Source: an uncultured Oscillospiraceae bacterium
GTDB lineage: Bacteria > Bacillota > Clostridia > Oscillospirales > Oscillospiraceae
Direction of reading: 5' to 3'
DNA: 36,422 nucleotides
Assembly (NCBI GenBank): GCA_947630395.1
Contig: CANRHK010000003.1
Coordinates: 1-36,422 of the forward strand
Positions 9,711 through 18,258 of this stretch are shown one piece after another (position 1 is the stretch's first letter; every line of letters begins with the position of its first letter). The notes under the pieces were generated by a model. That model was given only the letters and a program-made list of their open reading frames with translations. It made no database searches and had not been told where the DNA came from. Position numbers and translations under genes: made by a program.

Positions 9711-11036
9711 TCAGCGGCGCAGGACCTTGGCGCTGTAGTCGATTTGGTCCTGGACGGACACGGTGGAGCGCTCGGGGTAGAGGGAGGGGTCAAAGACGTG
9801 GCTGTTGTTGTGGGTGCCGGAGTAGGCCTCCAGTTCCTCGTCCGTCACCAGGAAAAAGTCGTCGCCCTCGCCCTTCCGGGGCGTGCAGTCGAAGTGGTAC
9901 CAGCCATCCCCTAGATTCACCAGATTCCAGAAGTGCCGGGAGTGGGAGGTGTCGCTCTTGACAATGTCCGCATTCTCGATACCCGCCGCTGTCAGCAGCG
10001 CCTTGGCGGCGGCGAAGTAGTTGAAGCAGTCCCCCCTGCGCTGGGTAAACGCCTGGTACGCGCCGCTGATCCAGCTGGACTTGTCGGAGGTATTTACGTA
10101 GGAAATGTTGGATTTCGCCCAGCGGTAGATGGCGTAGGCCACCTGCATGTCGTCCATGGACTCGTCGGTGATCTCTGAGAGAACCTCCCGGGCCAGGTTG
10201 TAGACGATCTCCGCAACCATAGCGTCAGAGGACTTCTCTATGCGGACCAGAATCATCTTCTCGGAGGAATTGCCGGCCGCGTCCGTGGCCCGGTAAATGA
10301 CGGGATAGTCGCCCGGCTTGGTCAAATCCACCCGGCTGTTGTCGATCTCCAGCGTGGGGTTGGAATCCTCGTTGTCGGTGACGGTGACCGCCGAGCGGTA
10401 GCTGACGGCGTCGCCCAGAAGGACACGGATCTCCTCAGGTCCCACGATGACAGGGGCCTCGGTGTCGGCGCCGCCCGGCGGTTCCCCGCCGGCGAGGACG
10501 GTCAGGGTGGAGGTCACCCGCGCGGTGTTGCCGCTGGTGTCGGTCAGCAGGACAGTGACCTGCTGTCTCCCAATCGCAGTAAAGTCCGGAATATTGTCAA
10601 ACGTGGCCGTCACCGGGGTCACGTCGTAGATATTCCCCACAAAGGCCGAGGCCTCCGGCGGGGCGTCCCCCAGACGCACGGTGACAGGCACGGCCGCGCC
10701 GGCGGGGGCCACGGTGTCCTGAATAGTGAGGCGGGAGCGGCAGATGACGCCGTTCACCTTGATTTCAATGGGGTAGGTGCCCGGCACGGCGGTGTCGATC
10801 TCCGAGGCGCCGGTGAGAAAAACCGCCTCTTCCGTTTGGCGCGTCAGGAACAGATCCGCGGAGATCTCCCGGCCCGCCTCCAGAAAGACCTCCTCCAGGA
10901 CACATTCCTTCCCGTGCCGGGTCGCCGCGAAGGCGGTCAGCAGCACTATGACGGTGAGGCATCCGCAGATCACGCCCAGCCGCCTGCTGCGCCGCCGCTT
11001 CTTCATCGCCCGTCTGGCGTAATGCTCTCTATTCAT
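9711..11036 (-). CDS. Transglutaminase-like protein with Ig-like (DUF5011-type) repeats
   Basis: 441 aa; N-terminal TM, repeats such as YPVIYRATDAAGNSSEK, then QRRGDCFNYFAAAKALL ... SHSRHFWNLVNLGDGWYHFDCTP (Cys-His-Asp transglutaminase core). Confidence 0.85.
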   Translation of the reverse strand: MNREHYARRAMKKRRRSRRLGVICGCLTVIVLLTAFAATRHGKECVLEEVFLEAGREISADLFLTRQTEEAVFLTGASEIDTAVPGTYPIEIKVNGVICRSRLTIQDTVAPAGAAVPVTVRLGDAPPEASAFVGNIYDVTPVTATFDNIPDFTAIGRQQVTVLLTDTSGNTARVTSTLTVLAGGEPPGGADTEAPVIVGPEEIRVLLGDAVSYRSAVTVTDNEDSNPTLEIDNSRVDLTKPGDYPVIYRATDAAGNSSEKMILVRIEKSSDAMVAEIVYNLAREVLSEITDESMDDMQVAYAIYRWAKSNISYVNTSDKSSWISGAYQAFTQRRGDCFNYFAAAKALLTAAGIENADIVKSDTSHSRHFWNLVNLGDGWYHFDCTPRKGEGDDFFLVTDEELEAYSGTHNNSHVFDPSLYPERSTVSVQDQIDYSAKVLRR

Positions 11037-11301
11037 AGGCTTGTCCTTTCACCGGGAATACGGTTCCCACTGTGTGTTATCCTGCTATCGCCGGAGCCGC
11101 CGCCTCGCCGCGGCAGGGGAAAGGTCCCTTCGCCTTTCTACTCCCCGTTTTGCTGCGGCGGTTGCAGGGAGAAGGAAATATTTTGGCCGCCGGACAGCTC
11201 TCCCCGGGCCTGAGAAGAGTCTAGCAGATCATTGCCTCCAACTGGCATCAGAGTTGTATCGTACCGGCATCATTTTAATGAATTTTTGGTAACAGGATCA
11301 A

Positions 11302-11340
11302 CAAGCCCCCGCGCCGGTTTTCCACCGGCGCGGGGGCTTG
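11302..11340 (-). terminator. Strong hairpin after the btuD-like gene
   Basis: 16-bp perfect stem CAAGCCCCCGCGCCGG / CCGGCGCGGGGGCTTG. Confidence 0.6.
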
Positions 11341-11353
11341 CGTATCGATTGTC

Positions 11354-12109
11354 TCACTCCCACTGGGAGAGCATCTGCCGCATCCAGGCGCGGACGTCCA
11401 TGCGGTAGACCGGGTCCAGGTTGGCGCTGATGAGGACCTCCTCCACACCCCCCAGGGCCACTGTTTTTCCCCTATCCATCAGCAGCACCCGGCTGCCGTA
11501 GGCCCTGGCCAGGGACAGGTCGTGGACCACGGACACCACCGCCCGCCCCGGCGTCTTCAACCATTGGGCGATCATGCTGAACACCTGCTTCTGGTAGACC
11601 AGATCCAGGTGGTTGGTGGGTTCGTCCAACAGCAGCAGCTTGGGGTCCTGGGCGAATACCTGGGCCAGGAAGGTGCGCTGGAGCTCGCCGCCGGAGAGGG
11701 TGAGCACGGACTGATTCCGCTGTTTCGCCATGCCCGTGAGGGCCAGGGCTTCCTCCACCGCGTCCGTGTCCCCCCGGCCGTGTCCGGCCAGAAAGCCGGA
11801 GGAGTAGGCGTAGCGGCCCAGGGACACCACCTCCTCCACGGAGAAGGAGTAGGACACATAGTGGGACTGCATCAGCACACCCATGCACCGGGCCAGATCG
11901 GCGGGCTTTTTCCGCCGGATATCCTCCCCCTCAAAGAGCACCTGCCCGGTGTAGTCCGCGCCACGGGTGATGGCGTTGAGGACCGTTGACTTGCCCGCGC
12001 CGTTAGGCCCCACGATCATGAGCCATTGGCCCTCCGCCACGGAGAAGCTGAGGCCGTCCACGATGGTCAGATCCCCGTAGCGCACGGAGAGATCCTTTAC
12101 TTCCAGCAT
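11354..12109 (-). CDS. btuD: Cobalamin/siderophore-type ABC transporter ATP-binding protein
   Basis: Walker A IVGPNGAGKSTVL, LSGGELQRTFLAQ, LLLLDEPTNHLDL; start at MLEVKDLSVRYG. Substrate assigned from the upstream cobalamin riboswitch. Confidence 0.82.
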   Translation of the reverse strand: MLEVKDLSVRYGDLTIVDGLSFSVAEGQWLMIVGPNGAGKSTVLNAITRGADYTGQVLFEGEDIRRKKPADLARCMGVLMQSHYVSYSFSVEEVVSLGRYAYSSGFLAGHGRGDTDAVEEALALTGMAKQRNQSVLTLSGGELQRTFLAQVFAQDPKLLLLDEPTNHLDLVYQKQVFSMIAQWLKTPGRAVVSVVHDLSLARAYGSRVLLMDRGKTVALGGVEEVLISANLDPVYRMDVRAWMRQMLSQWE

Positions 12110-12110
12110 G

Positions 12111-13172
12111 TCAGCGCCCCTTTCTGGACCGGTAGAAGATGAATACAAACACCACCGCGCCCACAAGGCTGGTGACAATGCCGATGTTCAGCTCCCGGGG
12201 GTTTAAGAGGATCCGGGCCACCAGGTCCGCCAGCATCAGAAAGACAGCCCCGCCAAAGAGAGAGGCGGGCAGGAGGCGGCGGTGGTTGGGCCCCACCACC
12301 AGGCGCACCATGTGGGGGGTCACCAGGCCTACAAAGCCGATGACGCCGCCGATGGACACGCACACGCCGATGAGCCCGGACACGGTGATCAGCACAATCA
12401 GCTTCACCCGGCGCACGTTCACGCCGATGTGCCGGGCGTTGTCCTCCCCCACGGCGAAGGCGTTCAGCTCCCGGGTGTGGAGGAAGATGGCCCCGCCGAA
12501 GATCGCCAGCGCCCCAAAAAGCATCAGCGCGTCGGTGTAGCCCGTGCCTTGGAGGCTGCCCATGGTCCAGAAGGTGATGTGCTGGACCTTGTCGGCGGCG
12601 AAGGTGATGACGATGCTCATGAGGCTGGAGACGAACATGGAGAAGATGACGCCGATAAGGATGATGGTATTGGTGGCCAGGGAGTAGTCCAGCTTGTAGG
12701 CCAGGCCCAGGATAATGAGCAGGGAGAGAAGGGCGAAGGCGATAGCCATGACCATGGTTCCGGCGAAGGGCAGGCCGGGGAAGGTGATACCAAAGGCGAT
12801 GGCGATGACCGCCCCCAGGGCCGCGCCGGAGGACACCCCCAGGGTGGAGCCGTCCGCCAGGGGGTTTTTGAGGAGCCCCTGCATGGCGGCCCCGGCGATG
12901 GACAGCGCCGCGCCGGTCATAGCCACGCAGAGCACCCGGGGCAGGCGGATGGATAGGATGATGGAGGCGGTGAGCCCCTCGGGGAGCGCTGGCACCGCGC
13001 CCGTGATCCAACTGCGGATCCGCGCCCGCAGGGCCGCCCAGATGGTGTACGCCGTGTCCTCCAGGGGGATATTGACGCTGCCGATGCAGACGCAGGCGAA
13101 CAGCACCGCGATTGTCACCGCGGCAAAGATCCCATACTCCGCCGGGGAGAACCGATCGGATCGCTTTTTCAC
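12111..13172 (-). CDS. btuC: FecCD/BtuC family permease
   Basis: 353 aa; IRLPRVLCVAMTGAALSIAGAAMQGLLKNPLADGSTLGVSSGAALGAV, GFVGLVTPHMVRLVVGPNHR. Confidence 0.88.
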   Translation of the reverse strand: MKKRSDRFSPAEYGIFAAVTIAVLFACVCIGSVNIPLEDTAYTIWAALRARIRSWITGAVPALPEGLTASIILSIRLPRVLCVAMTGAALSIAGAAMQGLLKNPLADGSTLGVSSGAALGAVIAIAFGITFPGLPFAGTMVMAIAFALLSLLIILGLAYKLDYSLATNTIILIGVIFSMFVSSLMSIVITFAADKVQHITFWTMGSLQGTGYTDALMLFGALAIFGGAIFLHTRELNAFAVGEDNARHIGVNVRRVKLIVLITVSGLIGVCVSIGGVIGFVGLVTPHMVRLVVGPNHRRLLPASLFGGAVFLMLADLVARILLNPRELNIGIVTSLVGAVVFVFIFYRSRKGR

Positions 13173-13194
13173 GCCGTCACCTCCACAGACAGAC

Positions 13195-13217
13195 GGGGGG
13201 AACGTGCCGTTCCCCCC
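13195..13217 (-). other. Intercistronic hairpin between the btuF- and btuC-like genes
   Basis: 10-bp perfect stem GGGGGGAACG-TGC-CGTTCCCCCC in the 57-bp intercistronic gap. Confidence 0.5.
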
Positions 13218-13229
13218 GCAGACGTCCGC

Positions 13230-14225
13230 TTATTCGCCGTAGATGAAGTCATAGAGCTTCTGGGCGCCCTCCACCAGACGGGGGGCGGGACGGGAGAGCT
13301 CGTCGTCGGGGAGGTTGAGAATCTTACCGTTCTGCACGGCGGTGACGTTCTCCCAGCCGGCACGGCCCTTGATCTCGTCCTCAGGGGTGGGACCCTCGCC
13401 GTAGTACATGGTGATGGTCATGATGTAGTCGGGATTCCGCTCCAGCACCTCCTCCTCGGAGATCTCGGCCCAGCCCTCCACATCGGCGAAGCAGTTCTTC
13501 ACGCCCAGCAGATTAGCCACCTCGTCCATAAAGGTGCTGGTGCCGGCGGTCCACAGGCCATACTCCAGGGGGGAGACCTCAAAGTAGATGGTCTTGGTGC
13601 CGTCGCCGGAGGCCTTCGCCTGGAGATCCGCGAAGGAGGCCTTCATGTCCTCCACCACCTGGGCGGCCTCGGCGTCCTTGCCCGTCAGCTTGCCGATCAT
13701 CTCAATGGCGGTGTAGGTGCCCGCGATGTCCTGGGCGTTGCTGACTACCACCTGGACCCCCGCGTCCTCCAACTGCTTGACCCACGACTCATCTTCAAAC
13801 ATGCTGAGTACCAGAAGCACCTGGGGCTCCAGGGAGAGGATCTGCTCAATGTTGGTCTCGCCGCCGGACGACACTTCGGGCGCGTCCAGTACCTGGTCGG
13901 GGTAGTTGCAGTACTCACCCCGGCCTACCAGGGTGTCCCCGGCACCGACGGCGTAGAGAATCTCGCAGTCAGAGGGGGCGAGGGCCACCACGCGGGTGGC
14001 GGGCTCATCCAAGGTGATCTCCCGGCCGGCCATGTCGGTGAGGGTAATGGAGGTGTCGCCCCCCTGGCCATCTCCCTGGTCGCTGCCGCCGTTCTGGCTA
14101 TTGCCGGCGTTGTTCCCAGCGCTATTTCCGCCATTGTTTCCGCCGCTGTTCTGCCCGCCGCAGGCGGCCAGGGCCAGCAGCATGGCAAATGCAAGGATCA
14201 GGGCAAGCAGTTTCTTGTGTCTCAT
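13230..14225 (-). CDS. btuF: Cobalamin-type ABC transporter substrate-binding lipoprotein
   Basis: Lipobox MRHKKLLALILAFAMLLALAACGG; periplasmic-binding-protein motifs ATRVVALAPSDCEILYAVGAGDTLVGR. The start has an AAAGGAGT RBS. Confidence 0.82.
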   Translation of the reverse strand: MRHKKLLALILAFAMLLALAACGGQNSGGNNGGNSAGNNAGNSQNGGSDQGDGQGGDTSITLTDMAGREITLDEPATRVVALAPSDCEILYAVGAGDTLVGRGEYCNYPDQVLDAPEVSSGGETNIEQILSLEPQVLLVLSMFEDESWVKQLEDAGVQVVVSNAQDIAGTYTAIEMIGKLTGKDAEAAQVVEDMKASFADLQAKASGDGTKTIYFEVSPLEYGLWTAGTSTFMDEVANLLGVKNCFADVEGWAEISEEEVLERNPDYIMTITMYYGEGPTPEDEIKGRAGWENVTAVQNGKILNLPDDELSRPAPRLVEGAQKLYDFIYGE

Positions 14226-14283
14226 TGGTATGGACTCCTTTCTCTTTGGCTGAACAGGGAGGGAGCCGTGAAACAAAAAATTT

Positions 14284-14302
14284 GCTCCCCTCGATGGGGA
14301 GC
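14284..14302 (-). terminator. Intrinsic terminator, probable riboswitch expression platform
   Basis: Minus strand GCTCCCC-ATCGA-GGGGAGC followed by AAATTTTTTGTTT, between the riboswitch and the ATG at 14225. Confidence 0.7.
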
Positions 14303-14344
14303 AGCAAAAGAGCGCAAAAGTCCGCGCGGTTTCCACCCAACCCC

Positions 14345-14530
14345 AGAAGTGTTCCATACACGGATAGGTCTCCCGGCTTGGCGTCATCCTACTGGGGCGT
14401 CTTCCCACCTTGCGGCAGTGACATATATGCCCGTTCGTCGGCTTCACGGTTACTGGGATAGCCCGGAATTCTCATCCGATTCCCGCAGTGCTCTCGCACC
14501 GGCGCCTCCCGGCGCAGCCGCATATGCTGT
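14345..14530 (-). ncRNA. Cobalamin riboswitch
   Basis: Minus strand shows TGTCACTGCCGCAAGGTGGGAAGACGCCCCAGTAGGATGACGCCAAGCCGGGAGACCTA, matching the cobalamin-element core (CACTG, GGGAAG, AGGATGA, GCCAAGCC-GGAGACC). Confidence 0.92.
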
Positions 14531-14568
14531 TCAGTTTGGCCTAGTTTACCATCTCATAGGAGGAAAGT

Positions 14569-14606
14569 CAAGCCCACTGGCCGGAATTTCTTCGCCAGTG
14601 GGCTTG
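14569..14606 (-). terminator. Hairpin after the vanG ligase gene
   Basis: 13-bp perfect inverted repeat CAAGCCCACTGGC / GCCAGTGGGCTTG. Confidence 0.6.
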
Positions 14607-14611
14607 CTTTC

Positions 14612-15661
14612 TCATGACACATACAGGCCGATGAGCCTCTCCAGCAGATCGGAGAAGGACAGGCCGATGCCCTTCATCATAGTGGGGTACCGGCTGTGGG
14701 CGGTGAAGCCGGGGATGGTGTTCACCTCATTGAACACAATCTCCCCGGAGGGCGTATAGAACATGTCCACTCTGGCGAAGCCCGAGCAGCCCAGCGCCCG
14801 GTAGATGGATACGGCGGCCTCCTGAATGCGCTTTTCGGCCTCCGCAGAAACTCTCGCGGGCATGTGTATCCTGGAGGATTTCAGCGTGTACTTCTCCGTA
14901 TAGTCAAAGATGCCGCCTGACAGCTCAATTTCATCCACCCGGCCCACCGTCAGATCATCCGTTCCGAGAATAGCGCAGCCCACCTCAAAGCCGTCTACCG
15001 CCTCCTCCACGATGACCTCGCTGTCATGAGCGAAGGCCAGATCCACGGCGGCATCCAGCTCATCTCCTCCCGCTATCCTTGACATTCCCAGGGAGGAACC
15101 CCCGCGGACGGGCTTCACAAAGAGGGGATAGGTCAGCTCCGCCGTGATTCTACTCCGGGCGGCGTCCCTGCCGGCCCGGCTGAACGCCACGGATTTGGGG
15201 ACGGATATGCCGGTAAGGCTGACGAGCTTATGCGCCCGGTCCTTGTCCATGCAGAGGGCGGAGGAGAGCGTACCGCAGCCGATCACAGGGATGCCCGCCA
15301 GCTCGAATAGCCCCTGCACTGTGCCGTCCTCACCGTTTTTGCCGTGCAGGACGGGGAAGGCCAGGTCAATCTCCACCGCGCGGTATTTGCCAGCGGAGAG
15401 CTCCAGAAAGCCCTTCACAGAGCGATTTTGAGAAACGGTCACGGGGATGAGCCGCCCGCTGTCCAACCACCAGGTGTTGTCGGAAATCTTTTCCAGCTCC
15501 CCGGTGTAGCGATACCAGTCTCCGTTCCTGGTGATGCCGACGGGGATGACGGTAAACTTGTCTGCATTGAGCTGCGTCAAAACCGTGCAGGCGGATTGCA
15601 GGGAGATCTCATACTCTGTGGAGTTTCCGCCGAAAATCACGGCAATCCGTTTCTTTTCCAT
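14612..15661 (-). CDS. vanG: VanG-type D-alanine--D-serine ligase
   Basis: MEKKRIAVIFGGNSTEYEISLQSACTVL, PVLHGKNGEDGTVQGLFELAGIPVIGCGTLSSALCMDKDRAHKLVSLTGISVPKS, FDYTEKYTLKSSRIHMPARV, NEVNTIPGFTAHSRYPTMMKGIGLSF; strong resemblance to VanG ligases as recalled. Confidence 0.88.
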   Translation of the reverse strand: MEKKRIAVIFGGNSTEYEISLQSACTVLTQLNADKFTVIPVGITRNGDWYRYTGELEKISDNTWWLDSGRLIPVTVSQNRSVKGFLELSAGKYRAVEIDLAFPVLHGKNGEDGTVQGLFELAGIPVIGCGTLSSALCMDKDRAHKLVSLTGISVPKSVAFSRAGRDAARSRITAELTYPLFVKPVRGGSSLGMSRIAGGDELDAAVDLAFAHDSEVIVEEAVDGFEVGCAILGTDDLTVGRVDEIELSGGIFDYTEKYTLKSSRIHMPARVSAEAEKRIQEAAVSIYRALGCSGFARVDMFYTPSGEIVFNEVNTIPGFTAHSRYPTMMKGIGLSFSDLLERLIGLYVS

Positions 15662-15662
15662 T

Positions 15663-16490
15663 TCACGCGCCCCTTTCTTCTTCCACATCGATATTTTCAG
15701 GCAGTTTATAGGTAATCTCGCACCGGTTGCGGTACAGGTGCCTCTCCGTTTTCCTGGAGGTCCCCTTGTCCGTTTCCAGCCGGCAGACCTCGGCCAGCTG
15801 ATATACCCTCCCGTTCTGCCGGAGATAGGAAACGGACGGATTGTACACCGTGTACGAGGTCTCCACAGGCCTCTGGGATAAGATCCGGCCATACATGAAT
15901 TGCCTGTCAAAGCTGATCTCTATCTGAAAGGCGTTATCCGTCCCGTTTCGCGCTTTCAGATCCAGCCACCCCTCGTTCACCGTGGCGTCCACGCCGCAGG
16001 GCAGATTTTCCTCCGTGGGCGGAAGGGCCTCCACGTCGTGGCCGTGGCGCTCCACTACGGTCAGCGGGGTGTGGAGGAATATCCAGAACAGCAGACTGCT
16101 CAACTGGCAGAGCCCGCCGCCATAGGAGCCGGTGATTTTCCCGTCCACCAGGTTCAGCCCGTCACGGTAGGGCTCGTCCCTGTCGGCGAAGCGGACGCAT
16201 TGACAGAATGAGAAGGTCTCATTCGGCTTGATCAGAAGGTTGTGGATGGGTTTCGCCGCCAGCCTGAGATTGTGTACCTTGTTATACTGAAATTTTACAT
16301 CATAGCCGCTGTTCTCGTTTATCAGCAGCGATGACGTTTCAAATACCAAATAGGGCAGAGGGGCCTCCGCCCTGCTTTTGGCATAGGTGTTTTCGTCAAA
16401 CCGCATTTTCAGATAAAACAGCTGCTTCCTCTGCCATTTGCGTAGCGGCGCCAGGGAGGGAAACACCTGCGTAACCCGCTTTCTGGACAT
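15663..16490 (-). CDS. vanW: VanW family protein
   Basis: VanW-type core NETFSFCQCVRFADRDEPYRDGLNLVDGKITGSYGGGLCQLSSLLFW; start chosen at MSRKRVTQVFPSL. Confidence 0.88.
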   Translation of the reverse strand: MSRKRVTQVFPSLAPLRKWQRKQLFYLKMRFDENTYAKSRAEAPLPYLVFETSSLLINENSGYDVKFQYNKVHNLRLAAKPIHNLLIKPNETFSFCQCVRFADRDEPYRDGLNLVDGKITGSYGGGLCQLSSLLFWIFLHTPLTVVERHGHDVEALPPTEENLPCGVDATVNEGWLDLKARNGTDNAFQIEISFDRQFMYGRILSQRPVETSYTVYNPSVSYLRQNGRVYQLAEVCRLETDKGTSRKTERHLYRNRCEITYKLPENIDVEEERGA

Positions 16491-16529
16491 AGGGACGCCC
16501 CCTTTCAGAACAGCCGCGCAAAACAAAAA

Positions 16530-16573
16530 CGCCCTTATTTCGGCACAATGACATTGTACCGAAAACAAGGGCG
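16530..16573 (-). promoter_or_regulatory. Terminator/attenuator-like hairpin in front of vanW
   Basis: Near-perfect ~21-bp inverted repeat CGCCCTTATTTCGGCACAATG / CATTGTACCGAAAACAAGGGCG; the minus strand continues TTTTTGTTTTG. Confidence 0.6.
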
Positions 16574-16635
16574 CTGTTTTGCTGTTTGTTCCCACGGCTT
16601 TCCGCGGATTATCTGCGGAAATTCTGACGATTTTC

Positions 16636-17730
16636 CTACGACAGCGGGAGTGTCACCGTAAACACGGTCTCCTCCCATTCGCCGCGGGCGGTAATCGTCC
16701 CCCCGTGGAGCTCCACAATCTGCTTCGCGATGGCCAGCCCCAGACCGGCGCCGCCGCTTTTGGTGCTCCTGGCGGCGTCCAGCCGGTAGAACTGCTCAAA
16801 GATGCGATCCAGCTTCCCCTGGGGGATGGTATCCCCGCGGTTGATAAACCGGATCGCCACGCTCTCGGGCTGCTGGCCCACAATGATGTCGATCTGTGAA
16901 TCCTCAAAGCTGTACTGCACGGCGTTTCGCAGCAGGTTGTCAAATACCCGCTGCATCTTATCCGCGTCGCAGCGCAGCGGCAGATCCTCCTCCGCCTGGA
17001 GCTTGCAGGTCAGATGCTTCTCCCGCAGCATGGGGGTAAACTCATAGATCAGCTGCTCCAGAAACCGGGTCAGATTGATCCGGCTGTACTGGAGGGTAAT
17101 CGTGGAGAGATTGAACCTGGCAATCTCAAAAAACTCGTTGATCAGATCCTCCAGTCGTTCCGCCTTGTCTAACGAAATAGAGAGATATTTTTCCCGCAGC
17201 TCCTCCGATATCTGCCCCTCGTCGCGCAGCAGGGTCAGGTAACCGATGACCGAGGCCAGCGGCGTTTTCAGGTCGTGGGCCAGATACATAATGAGATCGT
17301 TTTTCCGCTGCACGGCGTCGTTTGCGGTATCGATGTTCCGCAGCGCCTGCTCTCTGGCCAGGTTCAATTCATTTTGGATATCGTTTAATTCCCCGGGAAG
17401 CTGGATGGGATTGTTGTCCGGGTGGGACAGACTCTTGGCGGCGTCCACCATATCGTCCAGGTACCGCACCGCCCTCTTGATGGAGAGAAGCGCCAGGATG
17501 AATACCCCCGCAAGAAACGACAGGACCATAATCACCGGCGAAAGCGCTTCCAGCATTTTCAGAATCCGGTAGAGCGGATCCCGGTAGTCCCACACAATCA
17601 GCGAGCAGAGAAACTGCGCCAGATAAAACCCGCCCAGCGGAACCGCAACCAAAAGCAGGCAGGACAGAACGAACCGGAGGACAATGCGGCCCGATATCTG
17701 CGACAATCTGCGCTGCTCTTTATTTTTCAA
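16636..17730 (-). CDS. vanS: VanS-like sensor histidine kinase
   Basis: H-box MYLAHDLKTPLASVIGYL, N-box FDNLLRNAVQYSF, G-box GGAGLGLAIAKQIVELHGG. TTG start with a GGAGTGGG RBS inferred at 17730; the ORF track starts upstream. Confidence 0.85.
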   Translation of the reverse strand: MKNKEQRRLSQISGRIVLRFVLSCLLLVAVPLGGFYLAQFLCSLIVWDYRDPLYRILKMLEALSPVIMVLSFLAGVFILALLSIKRAVRYLDDMVDAAKSLSHPDNNPIQLPGELNDIQNELNLAREQALRNIDTANDAVQRKNDLIMYLAHDLKTPLASVIGYLTLLRDEGQISEELREKYLSISLDKAERLEDLINEFFEIARFNLSTITLQYSRINLTRFLEQLIYEFTPMLREKHLTCKLQAEEDLPLRCDADKMQRVFDNLLRNAVQYSFEDSQIDIIVGQQPESVAIRFINRGDTIPQGKLDRIFEQFYRLDAARSTKSGGAGLGLAIAKQIVELHGGTITARGEWEETVFTVTLPLS

Positions 17731-18166
17731 TGGTCCCACTCCCGGGCATCCGCTGGCAGACACAGTAATGACAGGCTGTATCAACATCGTCTGATTTGGC
17801 GGGGCACTCATAGATCCGCTTCCCATCCACTGTCGTTTCTCTGATACCCACCACATCGATGGGATGCATGGGGCGCTCTGCTATATAGGAAAGATATGTG
17901 CAGGAAATGATAATCCATTTCCAGGCATCCGGTTTGTCGCTCAAGTATCTCTCCAGGAAATCTTTTAGGACTATGCGCAGCCTGGCCACCTGTTCCTCCT
18001 GTATGTCACATGATCCGCCGCCAACAGCCGCCGTCTTCATTTCCAACAGCACGCCGCGGTTAAAATCATTGACAGGATATTCGCTGTTATGGATAATTTC
18101 TTCCCACTCTTCCTCTGTAATTTCATTCAAAAGCTGTCCCAACAGATCTGATTTTGTGATCCCCAT
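17720..18166 (-). CDS. Cys-rich DUF2115/UPF0305-like small protein, coupled to vanS
   Basis: 148 aa with C-terminal RPMHPIDVVGIRETTVDGKRIYECPAKSDDVDTACHYCVCQR, resembling the DUF2115 C-terminus; its 3' end overlaps the inferred vanS start. Confidence 0.55.
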   Translation of the reverse strand: MGITKSDLLGQLLNEITEEEWEEIIHNSEYPVNDFNRGVLLEMKTAAVGGGSCDIQEEQVARLRIVLKDFLERYLSDKPDAWKWIIISCTYLSYIAERPMHPIDVVGIRETTVDGKRIYECPAKSDDVDTACHYCVCQRMPGSGTIEK

Positions 18167-18258
18167 ATGAAATACCTCCGTGTGTTTTCCCTAAAATTCT
18201 ATACGGTATTCCCACAACCCGCGGGAGAGGCGGCCAATGAAGCAATCCGCATTGTCCA

